Assembly: GCF_018446385.1 (NCBI RefSeq)
Contig: NC_055993.1
Coordinates: 41,599,645-41,663,644 of the forward strand
Origin: Zingiber officinale
Lineage: Eukaryota; Streptophyta; Magnoliopsida; Zingiberales; Zingiberaceae
Length of the DNA stretch: 64,000 nucleotides
Direction: 5' to 3'
The notes beneath the pieces are model-generated. The model saw nothing but the letters and a program-made list of their open reading frames with translations. It was not told where the DNA came from and ran no database searches. This document shows positions 47,821-58,365 of this stretch, piece after piece (positions within the stretch are counted from its first letter, which is position 1; each line of letters opens with the position of its first letter). A program made the position numbers and the translations under genes.

Positions 47821-48560
47821 AGCTCCCCCTTTTTGATGTGAACAACCCAAGTTAAGCTAGGATAAACAACTATAAATTTAAAATAATAAATTTTTCAATA
47901 AAGTGCAAAAAGTAAAATTTTAAGCTACCTCCCCCTAGACTTAATTCTCCCTTCTCCCCCTTTGATCACATAAAAAATGGGATACAAAAAAAATCTAAGG
48001 GTAACTTTTATAAAACTCTGATTTCTAAGTAAAAATTTTGTGAAATAATCAATAATTTCCTCAGTTAAACAAAATTTTAAAAAAATAATTTTTATAGAAA
48101 TTTTGGTAAAGTAAATATGATACCAAAACAAATTTCTAAGTAAGAAAAAAAAATTCTAAGTTTTTTTAAAACTTTATGCAATATATAAAATACATTTTGG
48201 TAAAGCACAAGTTTATAAAATAACTTAAAAAAATTTTAATTAAAAAAAATTTAAAAAAAAAAGTTAAACAGATTTGCATAGAAAAATTTAAGAATTTTTC
48301 AAAAAAATGAATAACTATTCAAAGCATTATCTAATTTCAATTTTAATGCTTTATCAGTTAGTGTATTAAACATTTTATTTTAATATTTGGCTTCCAGGTT
48401 GTAGCGAGGCACTAGACTTTCTTGGTTATTGGATTATCAACCACTTCTAGACAAAGCCTCATATGGAAATTAAACGTCTAATTTTCTCACTTAAAGCACT
48501 AAGTCAAATTAAAGTTTAAGTTAAACAAGACTTTAGAACCTAATATAGGTTCCAGCTATT

Positions 48561-50371
48561 TGTGTAATTGACCTCCAAGGTTTTAATGTCCGACAAATAT
48601 ATTTAAGTATGTTTAATATAGCTTGATCATGGAAAGTCCTAGTCATGACTAGGCAAGGGTGAGAAGTCAACCAAGTGACTAGTCCTAACTACGATTAGGC
48701 ATAGAAAGTCCTAGTTGAAGGCTAGGCAAGGGAAATCTCGGTAGATCATGAAAGCTAGGTGGATTTGATAGGTCTGGAGGACCTGATCCCTGGGTAGCCG
48801 AATACTGAGTCCTAGTTGTAGGCTAGGGAAGGGAAATCTTGGTAGATCGTGGAAGCCAGGTGGATAGGTCTGAAGGACCTGATCCATGGGTAGCTGAATA
48901 CTGAGTCTTGGTGAGTGAAGCCAGGTGGAGAAAATCCTAGGGGGTGGTAACCTTAGGTTTTGGTGAGTAAAGCCAATTGAAGAAAATCCTAGGGGGAGAT
49001 AACTTTAGGTAACGAGAGGTTTTGGAGGAGTGAACTCCAAGCAAGGTTGATCGGCGGATCTTGGTGATTCTAAGTTTAGTTTTACCATAACATTCTGTAT
49101 TACTATTATTGCTGCTGGTTAATGTAGTATTACAGGAAATGCCTTAGTGGATCAGGTGATCAGACACTGAGTAGAGAAAGTACAAACAAGTCTGGAGGAC
49201 CAATGTTTGGCAGGTAAGTTGAGGTAAGCAACTAGAGGAGCAACAGTGAGGTCGTATTCCTGTTAGGAACAACCTAAGGTCATTGATCCAACTGAAGAAA
49301 CTAGGAAGGTTTCTAATTTGAGATCAAAACAGTTCTAGTGTCTAATACTACTCATGCATCTTACTCTTCATATATAGTTGTGCTAACTTTGTTTTACAGG
49401 AATATTATTGTTATATTGAACTAACTTTGTGTTGCATAATCATATGACCCCTTAAACTTCAAAGGGTCATAACTTTTGACTCAGAACTCGAAATCAGGCT
49501 CTGTCAATGGGCACACGTCCAGCACTCAGAAACCTTCATTTGGCCAAGGGTTCAATCGACTGAATAGGAGGTTCAGTCAACCAAAAAAGGTATTTTATCA
49601 GTCAACTGAATGAAGGTTCAGTCGACCGAACAAGCAAAATTGGCAAAACTGATCAGGTTCACAAACATGGTATCACAACATGATCGGTTGACCAAAAATG
49701 TGGTTTGGTCGATCAAACAATGAAAGCATTAATGGAGCATTAAGTGTGAATCTCTACGAGAAGGGAAGTTCACCATTCGATCGACCGAACAAGGTTATCG
49801 GTCGATCGAACCATTAAAGATCAGTTAATGCTCGAAGATCAGATCTTAGTGAAGAAGGAAGAGATCGGGTTCGGTCGACCAAACCCAGGGATCGGTCGAC
49901 TGAACATCAATGATTCTTATAAAAGAGAGCTCGAGGTCCGAGGCTGAAGATAACTCTGTTCTGCTTCGAAAATCATCTCTGTGCAAGCTTCTGCTACTGC
50001 TCTACGACTCGCAAGCTGCTCCATTTAGAAGTACCGACCAAGCTCCGTCGTCTATTATTGACGATATATTTTACTTTAGAAAAGCTTGCATTGTACTTAA
50101 ATTCTTACAAGATAGTAGGGTGTTACTATCTTGCATATTATACGCACTGCTTCTTTCCGAGATTTTCGGAAAGAAGAGTATTAGTGGACTGCCCATCGAT
50201 GCGGTCAAGGATCGTGGACCTTGGAGTAGGAGTCAACCTAGGCTTTGAACCAAGTAACTGAACTGTTCTTTATTTTTCCGCTGAACGACTTTATTTTTAA
50301 CGAGTAAAAGAAAAGTTTTAAAAGCGCGATATTCACCCCCCCCCCCTCTATCGCACTTATTCGATCCAACA
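48561..50371 (+). mobile_element. Solo LTR inserted in gag-only element
   Basis: About 1.8 kb, starting near TGTGTAATTG and ending CGATCCAACA. The plus copy of the host element shows the uninterrupted site at about 35000-35010 (TTGGCTGGAA), so this is an insertion. TATA (TATAAAAG) is at about 49918-49925, with palindromes based on GGTCGACCGAAC upstream (49545-49905). The 5' part carries many short CTAG-containing repeats (48640-48900). The ending resembles the family B LTR. A clean target duplication is not seen, and the left border is uncertain by some bases. Confidence 0.65.
49545..49905. repeat. GGTCGACC palindrome array in solo LTR U3
   Basis: Pairs of imperfect palindromes of the form TTCGGTCGACCGAAC or TTCAGTCAACTGAA lie at about 49551, 49573, 49600, 49617, 49683, 49708, 49780, 49798, 49870 and 49892. 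They lie just upstream of the TATA box near 49918. Confidence 0.75.
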
Positions 50372-50431
50372 CCGGCCAACTGGATTAATTAAATATTTTT
50401 TAGGAATATATTTCTTTAAAATTTTCCTAAT

Positions 50432-51240
50432 TTATCCTTTATGATATTTAAATTTCCAATGTAATTCTTTATAATTTCTAAAATTTGAAGCAGAGAATTT
50501 TGAACATGTATGATTTTTCAAATTTTCTACTTCTATTTTCAATTGATCATTTTCTAGCTTTAATTTATCAAAATCTTCTAATGGATAAGATTTTGCTAGA
50601 ATTAATTTTAGTTCTTTAATTTCTTTTTCTAATTTGCAACCGTCTTTAGATAGTAATTTAATAAATTTAAATAATTTGTTAGGTGGGAGAGATCGTACCT
50701 GACTTACCTTGTCGATCTCGTTGTCCGTAGCTCCCCCTGAACTGCTACTTTCTTCTGATGTAGCTCCCCCTTCATTGATACTCTTGATGCTCATTTCGGA
50801 TGGGCTTTCTTCGTCATTGTCTTCTGGTAGGTACTCGGCTATTAGAGCTGTTCCGACGATTTCCTCGGTTTCAAATTCTTCTGATGACTTGGTGTCCATC
50901 TAGGAGTTGGATTCAACTACTTTTGGTTCTTTATGAAGCTTCAAGAACTTTTCCCAAAGTTCTTTTGCATTTTGGTAGTCGCCTATTTTATCAAGATCTT
51001 TAACTGATAGTACGCTTAAAAGATGAAATTCAGCTTTACCATTAGCCATGAAGTCGTTGCGCAGCTTTTCGATCCATTGATGTTTCTCAAGTTCTTTTCC
51101 CTCTTTGATTTTGGGCATATTAAAACCATATTTAATTGTTAGTAGAATATTAAAATTGGTTTTAAAATAAACCTCCATTCGACCTCTCCAAAAAGTGAAC
51201 TCCCCCTCCAATACTAGTGGGTAGATGCTAGCTCCGTCTA
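50432..51240 (-). pseudogene. Gag of gag-only LTR element, minus copy
   Basis: The first part (about 51240-50900) has ASIYPLVLEGEFTFW, MEVYFKTNFNILLTIKYGF and AKELWEKFLKLHK. 50899-50432 gives an acidic, Ser-rich linker (SPSEMSIKSINEGGAT) and a coiled coil with LEKEIKELKLILAKSYP and KLENDQLKIEVENLKN. The stretch with the zinc knuckle present in the plus copy is deleted here. The protein is broken at about 50900 by a stop. Confidence 0.78.
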
Positions 51241-51287
51241 TTGTTTTTGCTTCGATCCTCCTAAAGCGTCCTGACTCTTATACCACT

Positions 51288-52291
51288 TGTTGGGATCATA
51301 TGGCCGGCTAGAAGGGGGGTTGAATAGCTCTATACAAAATAAAATAGAAAATACCCTTCTCAGACTTAAATGAACACTTGCATAAATAAAATTAGAATAA
51401 ACAAAAAATAGAGGCTCAAGGGATTTACTTGGTTATAACCGGAGAGGTTGTTAATCCAAGAAAGTGAAGCGCACCAAATACTCCTTCAGGCGGAGAAACC
51501 TCTTACAACAGTGAAAGTATAGAAAGATAAAGCTAAACTAACAAAGGGAAGCACACAAGTGTTGTAAATGAAATTACTTGTTGTTATTTAGCTTCTGGAC
51601 TAAGACTGTATTTATAGCCTTGGTCGGGGCGCCTGGAAGGAGATAAAACTTTATCCCTTTCATAACGGATCACGGTCAAACGTGATCTGAATAATATCAC
51701 ATTCCAGGCGCTCAGACCCTTAAAGTCAACAATGTCGACTTTTCTAGGTTTGGGCCCTCTACTCCGGTACTGCTCGCCTCGGTCCGAGTCTTCTGTTTCG
51801 GCTCTGCTTGCTTGGGTGATTTCAGTCATCCGGAATAGGGCTCACCCGAACTCAACTTCTGGTCTTCTCTTTGAGCAAGCTTCCGCTCCAGCTTCTCGTA
51901 CGTCAGAATCGTCGTATACTTCCTTCTCGTCCGCTAGCGTACTCTTCCGTAGCTTCGTCCCTCGGACACACTGAGCCCGTCGGCTCTCTCCCGTGCTGAC
52001 CTTCTCGCTAGCTGCATCTTTTACTCCCCGAGCAATCTTCCTCTATAGTTTCTTGTCCCTCGGAAATATCGTACACTCCCTTCTCGTTCGCCGGTGTACT
52101 CTTCCGCAACACCTCATCCCTCAGACGCACCGAGCCCGTCAGCTCTCTCCTATGTCATCCTTCTTGCTAGTTGCGTCTTTTGCTCGACTTCCTGTGCTCC
52201 TAAGTTCTTGCACACTTAAACACAGGGTTAAACACAACAGAACCTAACTTAACTTGTTTGATCACATCAAAATAACTTTCGGGTACCAACA
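51288..52291 (-). repeat. 5' LTR of gag-only element
   Basis: Homologous to 46764-47820 and to 32702-33548. TATA (TATAAATAC, minus) is at about 51608-51616. CCAGGCGCC-type palindrome halves lie upstream (51627 and about 51703). Confidence 0.82.
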
Positions 52292-53856
52292 ATACCCACC
52301 TGAGATCCATTGGTCATGGGTCCCAAATTGACTCTTTGAGCTTCCCCTAGAGCTCTTAACCTTAGTCACCACCCTAGGTGACTCATTTATTGTGGCTAAA
52401 CCACAATGATGTTCCTTAGAAGATTTTCTTATCTTCTTAATATTGGACACATCATCCTTGCCATAGTCATATACAACCCTAGCATATTTCTTCTTGGCCT
52501 TGGATGACTCTCCCTTGCCATGATCATTTGTCATCATAGCATATGATCTTTCCTTGGCCTTGGAGGAATTAGATTGGTATCCCAAACTCGATCTATCATT
52601 GTTGGATCTTTGGCTATCCAACATCATACCTAATCCCTTAAATCCAACATTGAATCTCTTAAGAAAATTTTCTAATTTATCAAGCTTTGTCTTCAAAGCA
52701 TAATTTTCCCTTTCTAGTTTTCTAACCCTAGAATTGACTTGTCCACTATGGATATTCCTAGACCTACCCTTCCTATGCATGTGTCTTCCCTTCTTGGGAT
52801 TAATGCCTTGGTTCTCCATTACCTTCTTACCCTTAGATAATAGGAATTTAACATGTCTAGGATTATCATGAATTAGTCTCCTAGGGTTATGATCTACATT
52901 TACCTTATTCCTATCATGATATCTAAAGCTAAAATTTTGCATTGGCATACAACGATTATCAAAATCATTTCTCCTAGCATGCATGGAAGAATGAAAATTT
53001 AAATTACGTTTCAAATTGGGATATGCCTCCCTTACCTTGAAGCTCCCCCTCAACATGAGCTTCTCTTCTTCTTCTTCCATTTCTTTAGATGCTCCAACTT
53101 TTTGAGCTCTCTCTTCTTTGGGGATTTTGTGTGGTAGTGCCCCATTTCTCCACACGTGAAGCATCTAATGTGCTTCTTCTTCTTCTTCTTCTTCTTCTTC
53201 TTCTTCCTATAACTCAAATTAGATTCTAAAGGAATTGAATTGAGTTTAGGAGTTACCTCTTTCTTACCCAATGGACACCTACTCTTGTAGTGTCCCTTCT
53301 TATTGCGCTTGAACCATATTATGTGGTCATTTGACTTCACTTCGGTGGAGGTGCTCACTAGGTTGACCACTTCCAAGACTTCTTCTTCAACCTTTGAGGA
53401 TGTCGATGATACCTTATCTTCCTTCTCTTCCTCGGATGTTGAGCATGGCTCAATTTTCGTTTGCTCCTCCTCAACTTGAGCAATTTCATCTGATTCTTCG
53501 GATTTCTCCTCTTCGTGTGTAAGCATGAGTTCTTCTCCTAGAACCATCTTTACCTTGCTCCACAACTCGTGGGTATTCTTGTATTTGTCTACACAACTTA
53601 TCATGTTAGAAGGCAAAATTTCAATCAACAATGATATTACCTTATCGTTTACCTTTGACTGTGATCGTTGCTCTTCCGTCCAATATCTTAGTCGGAGTCT
53701 TTTCCCTTTCTTGTCTCTTTAGACTTCGAATGGTTCCTCGATGACCATCATAGTGTCCCAATCCATCTCTAAGAAGTTCTTCATTTTCACCATCCAAAAG
53801 ATGATGTCTCATAAGCCTCCTCCTTCATACTTTGGCGGAGCTATCAAGTCGACCAT
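52292..53856 (-). pseudogene. SIRE-like copia gag (family C), broken
   Basis: The minus-strand start MVDLIAPPKYEGG at 53856 is followed by a stop, then WTEEQRSQSKVNDK and VDKYKNTHELWSKVKMVLG (53631 onward). An acidic stretch and a possible zinc site follow (CFTCGEMGHYHTKS, about 53150; the last Cys is Ser). Basic linkers and a coiled coil KLERENYALKTKLDKLENFL lead to GLGMMLDSQRSNNDRSSLGY near 52600. The order matches SIRE-like gag. A TTC/GAA microsatellite at 53173-53206 encodes about ten lysines just before the knuckle. It is cut at 52292 by the gag-only element. Confidence 0.8.
53173..53206. repeat. TTC microsatellite inside gag
   Basis: About eleven TTC/GAA units in the coding part of the family C gag, giving a lysine run on the minus strand. 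Confidence 0.95.
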
Positions 53857-53911
53857 CTTTTACTTCCTTGGCGGTTAGTCCAACGGAGAGCGTCCTCACT
53901 CTGATACCAAT

Positions 53912-54783
53912 TGTTGGGGATCTTGTATAGCCGACTAGAAGGGGGGTTGGATAAACGGTGCCCCCAATCGATCGCATCCTACATATTCATTAGTTACGCA
54001 AATGGAAATACAATACTAATATAAATACAAAAACTAAAGAACAAGCAAACAAACCAACAAGCTGATTTATGTAGTTCGGAGATAAAGATTCGACTCCATG
54101 GCTGTCTGTAAGGTGGATGATCCCTATCCGTCGCTGAATTAGTCCCCGGAAACTCCGGATAGCACAGTCCTCCTTGTTGGTGGAGAAACCTCTCCACTAT
54201 TCGACCAAGAACACATGGATCGCTACGTAGGCTTGGAGACTCTAATTAGACTTTAACCAAGTCTAATTTCATCACCTTGGCCAGCCATACCAAGCTCCAT
54301 CTTATAGAGTTTGGGGAGAAACAACAAGGCCATTTTGTCATTACCAATCAACTGGTCCTTGCACCAGTCGACTGGTGCCTGGCCAACGACTCTTTACCAG
54401 TCGATCGGTGTCAACACTAGTTGACTGATCCCTACCGTTCGGGTATAGAATCTCTCTGTGCTCACCCCCAGTCGACTAGTCCCAGTACCAGTTAACTGGT
54501 ACAACCCTAAACCTAGGGTTTCTCTTCCCGAGTGCATTTTTCTCGCACTCAGACTCTCACGACTCACTTGACTCTTCTTCGCAGCTTTGACCTCTTGCCT
54601 TCAAGCCTACTTCCTTTGGCTCTAGTCCCTTGGATGCATCCAAGCCCGTGGCTCATTCCAATGTTATCCTTCGCGTATGCCTCAAAGTCGCTTCCCTCGG
54701 CCCTTATTCTTGTTACCTTGTCCACGGTCCCTCGGATGCTCCATCCTTCACCAGACCTGAAACCATCAAACTGAGTCATATGT
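53912..54783 (-). mobile_element. 5' LTR (partial) of SIRE-like copia family C
   Basis: Read on the minus strand it ends CCCCAACA at 53912. A primer-binding site TTGGTATCAGAGTG directly follows (53897-53911). Palindromes CCAGTCGACTGG and CCAGTTAACTGG at 54340-54510 lie upstream of a weak TATA-like site near 54305. The LTR is cut at 54783 by the CACTA element, so its start is outside. The fragment at 43320-43560 is homologous in inverse. Confidence 0.72.
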
Positions 54784-54799
54784 CACTACAAGAAAAAAG

Positions 54800-55190
54800 C
54801 TAAACAACAACGCTTTTTTGGCGTTGTCGTATGTACTTAAAAAGTGATGTTGTAGATGGTGTTGTAGAAAGTCATATCAAAGACAACGCTTTAAAAGCGT
54901 TGTGGTTGGTCACAAAGACAACGCTTTTTAAGCGTTGTCTTTTCGTTCTTAAAAAGCGTTGTTATAGATGCTGTTGTAAAAATGCACATATCAAAGACAA
55001 CGCTTTAAAAGCGTTGTGGTTGGTCACAAAGACAACGCTTTTTAAGCGTTGTCTATTCGTTCTTAAAAAGCGTTGTTAAAGATGCTGTTGTAAAAATGCA
55101 CATATCAAAGACAACGCTTTAAAAGCGTTGTGGTTGGTCTCAAAGACATTATTTTTTAAGCGTTGTCTTTTATTACTTAAAAACGTTGTC
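54800..55190. repeat. Subterminal 114-bp tandem repeats with nested palindromes
   Basis: Units starting CATATCAAAGACAACGC lie at 54873, 54987 and 55101, an exact 114-bp step. Each holds two palindromes, ACAACGCTTTAAAAGCGTTG and CAACGCTTTTTAAGCGTTG. The reading frame 54831-55079 is only this repeat. Confidence 0.9.
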
Positions 55191-55454
55191 TTTTTAAATT
55201 TATAAAAAATAGTGTTTTTCTTAATTAAATAGCAAAAATTATAAAAATACTCAAAATTTACATATAATTGAATATCCACAACCACAATCATTTTTATAAT
55301 AAGACTATTTAACAAATAAATAAAACTTTATATTATACAAACAAAATGTATACATATTGATCCACAAATTAAATTTGTATCATACAAGTTATCCTTAACT
55401 TCATGACAATAATTTTTCAAACACACAAGTTTTACAAAACCTCATCATTGACTA

Positions 55455-55573
55455 ACTGCTGTTGTTGGTGTCCATCGCATGGAATTGCTTCTTTAAGTCC
55501 AGCAATCTCTTCTTCTGAAAGGCTTTCAGCTATCACTCTTAGAGCCATCTTCTTCAACTTGTCATCAGCACAC
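55455..55573 (-). pseudogene. Captured calcium-dependent protein kinase (CDPK) fragment
   Basis: On the minus strand, after an AG acceptor at 55574-55576, the frame reads DDKLKKMALRVIAESLSEEE and IAGLKE. This is the junction (autoinhibitory) segment of plant CDPKs and the lead-in to EF-hand I. About ten bases later, in another frame, AMDTNNS appears (55478-55458), the start of the EF-hand I calcium loop. So the fragment has a small replacement and frameshift between the two. The kinase domain and the other EF-hands are absent. It lies inside the CACTA element on the same strand as its genes and downstream of them, so it was probably captured by the transposon. Confidence 0.82.
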
Positions 55574-55924
55574 CTGGGGTTGTAGGCAATCAAGAAATTT
55601 TGTATGAAAACTTTCATACATGTAAATCTCGTACTAAATAATATGTCAATGTTATATATACATGTAATTCATACCGTAAGTGTGTTTATATCGTAACTGA
55701 CAAGTTTTCTTTAGGGCCAACTTCTACTCAAGCTCTTTAAACACTGCATCAAAATAAAAAAATTGGCATTAGTTCTGTGCTAAATGAAAATCATATTTAG
55801 AGGAAAAAGCGGGAGTGTTGTAGATGGATATATTAACCAAGCATATTAATGTTTGACCTGTCTTTACAAGTTCTAAGCATATATATTAACCAAGCATATA
55901 ACCTAAGAGGAATAAGTTACAAAA

Positions 55925-56170
55925 TGCTACTTGATGTTTGACCTGTCTTTATTGGATTTTGCGGCCCCGGTCTTCTTGTAGCCAGGCACAATGTAATACT
56001 TGATGTTGACTCTACCTTTGCAGTTGTTTCGGCTTGAGGAGTGGCAAAGAATGGTGGAGTAGAGGATGGATTTCAGGTATTCATCCGTGCCATCGAGGAA
56101 ATGACTCCAGTAGGTGACTAGCATGTTGACCAGGGCATGCTTGGAGAAGATGACTTGTTTCAGAAGCTTT
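55925..56170 (-). pseudogene. Possible captured exon, unidentified
   Basis: A minus-strand open block of about 75 codons (KHALVNMLVTYWSHFLDGTD, then YLKSILYSTILCH, RVNIKYYIVPGYKK) is GC-richer than its surroundings with codon-like composition. It lies in the CACTA element between the CDPK fragment and the transposon genes. I do not recognise the family. A second open block at 56280-56510 (GWVDTIKSVRFGGAVRISTM) is similar in character. Both may be pieces of host genes or unrelated coding remnants. Confidence 0.35.
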
Positions 56171-56539
56171 TTAGATCAAAGATACGAAGTGCATTGTTAT
56201 AAAACTAGATGCACGAACACTTGCTTATACGGTTCTTGAAATAAAATACATTCGTAACCGTCACTAGCCCAAGCTCAATAAGGAAAATTCACGGTAAATG
56301 TGCATAGTATACCTCAGATACTGCAGATGATAGGGAAGGCCAGAAGACAGTTTGACGCAAATATTGAGATTGCCCAAGCCAATCCATGGTACTAATCCTG
56401 ACAGCTCCTCCAAATCGCACTGACTTGATTGTGTCCACCCATCCTTGTTCATCAGCTTGGAACCTTTGAAATGAAAACTGCATTGGGTACATGGAAAAAA
56501 CAACAAAAAGGGAGGATAAATGATAGCCACCAACCTAAT

Positions 56540-58360
56540 TGTTCACAAATATCTGTATAAGTTATTAAGGGTGTTCATAGAAGTTGATCCTTTAGCCGTG
56601 TCTGTTAGATGGTCAAATCTAGGCGCCAACTCAAAAATGTTGGCGTCCAAGTGTTAGTGTTCAACTACTTCTGATTTTCTTCATCTTTGAATTGTTAAAT
56701 ACATAGGGTATTTATAGGGAATACTCAAGATGTATCTAAATAAATACATGAACCAATATTAAATGACATACATTCATCATCCGAAGAGTCATTCATGAAT
56801 CCTCCAATATTCATGCTCCAGATGACCATACATTAGATTATAAGTCCAATTAATTTGATTGCAAGGTTGTAAACAGTCCTTGAGGGCTATTGATAGTGAT
56901 TCCAGTACGTACTGGAAAATAATGGAACAAACCTATTAAACAGCTATCAAGGGATTCACTTCAACTTTCCTAAACCAAAGAAGAAATAGATGGATTACAA
57001 AAGAAAACAATTTACTTATTGGTTTGTTTTTCTTAGGCCTCTACAGGGCATTTTTTTCCATCGCCAAATCCCACCAAGACTCATTGTCACAACTCCTATT
57101 GAGCCTCGGCCATTGCCAAGTCATACCTCATCTTCTCCAGTTGTGTCTACTCAAACCTTGTCTACCCGACCTCAAAAACCTACACTTAGATGTAGCTTGT
57201 CTTGATCGCCTCAGAAGGGGTTTCTTCATCATTTCACCTCCCTCCCCTCTCTCCCTGCACTTGTCTGATCTTGGACAAACATGTTTTGGATGTTTTCAGC
57301 TTCCAAAAAGTCAGTTGTGGTGCCCTTCCATTACTAGATTTGCTGGAGTGAACACTAGAAATACTAGCCATGCCACCCCGTGCACATAGTTATTTTCCCT
57401 CTAAAGGGAGTACTAAAAGTTGAGATCCTCAAATTCGTCCATTCACAGGAATAATGCATCAAAGGGCAGGATCCACTCTTGAACCTTAGAAGACCATGGC
57501 TTCACAATCCGAGTCAAATCATCCTAATCTTTGAATCTACTGCAAGCCAAACTTGGTACATGGACGAACTTGCTACTTAACAAAAATGACTTGGACTTTA
57601 AAGCGCATATGCAGTGAAGAAAAGAATCAGCTAAAATCACACCATCAGCAAAAGGAGTATGCCGTGAAGAAGGAGAAGAAATCTAACCAAGACAAATACC
57701 AGATCTGAGGCAGTGAGCAATCTGCTTGAACAAGGTAATCATGCAGCGTTGGAACTCTGTCGTGAGCATCAAAGACCAAATATTACCAAATATTAAGATC
57801 ACTGACAAACCAAATAATACCTTATTTTTAACAGCTATCTAGAGGATCTGGCTTTTTGACTTGAAGCTGGTTCAAAGAAGACAAATCAAATATACAAATA
57901 CTAAGATGAAAGCATAATGAAGTAGTTAACTTTTTCTACTTTACCTGATTATAAGATCTACAGCTTCTTGCTCAGTATTTTGCTGCACGAGTAATTATTA
58001 GAAAAACAAACCCAATAGTGGAACAAAAGCTAGATAAAGAAACTAGATAATTTACACTGATAGAACTTTACAGAATAACATATAATACAGTGCTTTGTAC
58101 TTGCATATTAATCCAGAAAACATCCTTTCACCTAAGTGACAATTTTTCCAAAACATCATCATTCACAAAACATCATCATTCACTAAAAATTTTCACAAGT
58201 TTTTAAACTTCAGTGACAACTTTTCTTTGGGGTCAACTGCTCAAGGTCGATCTGGTAACTATGCACTGCATCAAAAAAATTGGCATTAACTATGATTCCA
58301 CCAAAAAAAACCACCATTCCATGAACTTAAATCTAAATAGAATTATGGCAACTATCATTC
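56540..58360. other. CACTA internal region without a supported gene
   Basis: AT-rich, with a Pro/Thr-rich open stretch at 56990-57389 that I cannot assign; a degenerate retroelement linker is possible. Nothing else is recognisable between the captured pieces and the last exon at 58366. Confidence 0.4.
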
Positions 58361-58365
58361 CATAC

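Larger units (their letters stand above)
46764..52291 (-). mobile_element. Gag-only LTR element (TR-GAG type), minus copy, with both LTRs
   Basis: The 3' LTR is 46764-47820 and the 5' LTR 51288-52291. Both start TGTTGGTACC and end CCCAACA on the minus strand. The flanks ATACT (46759-46763) and ATACC (52292-52296) look like a target duplication with one change. The primer-binding site is at about 51270-51287 and the polypurine tract (AAAAAGGGGGAGCT, minus) at 47821-47836. The inside has gag, a conserved 3' block (48365-48556), an AT-rich tail and an inserted solo LTR (48561-50371), but no protease, integrase or polymerase. So it depends on other elements for replication. Confidence 0.8.

Noticed and set aside
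54831..55079. 82-codon frame
   Set aside because: It consists entirely of CACTA subterminal repeats.
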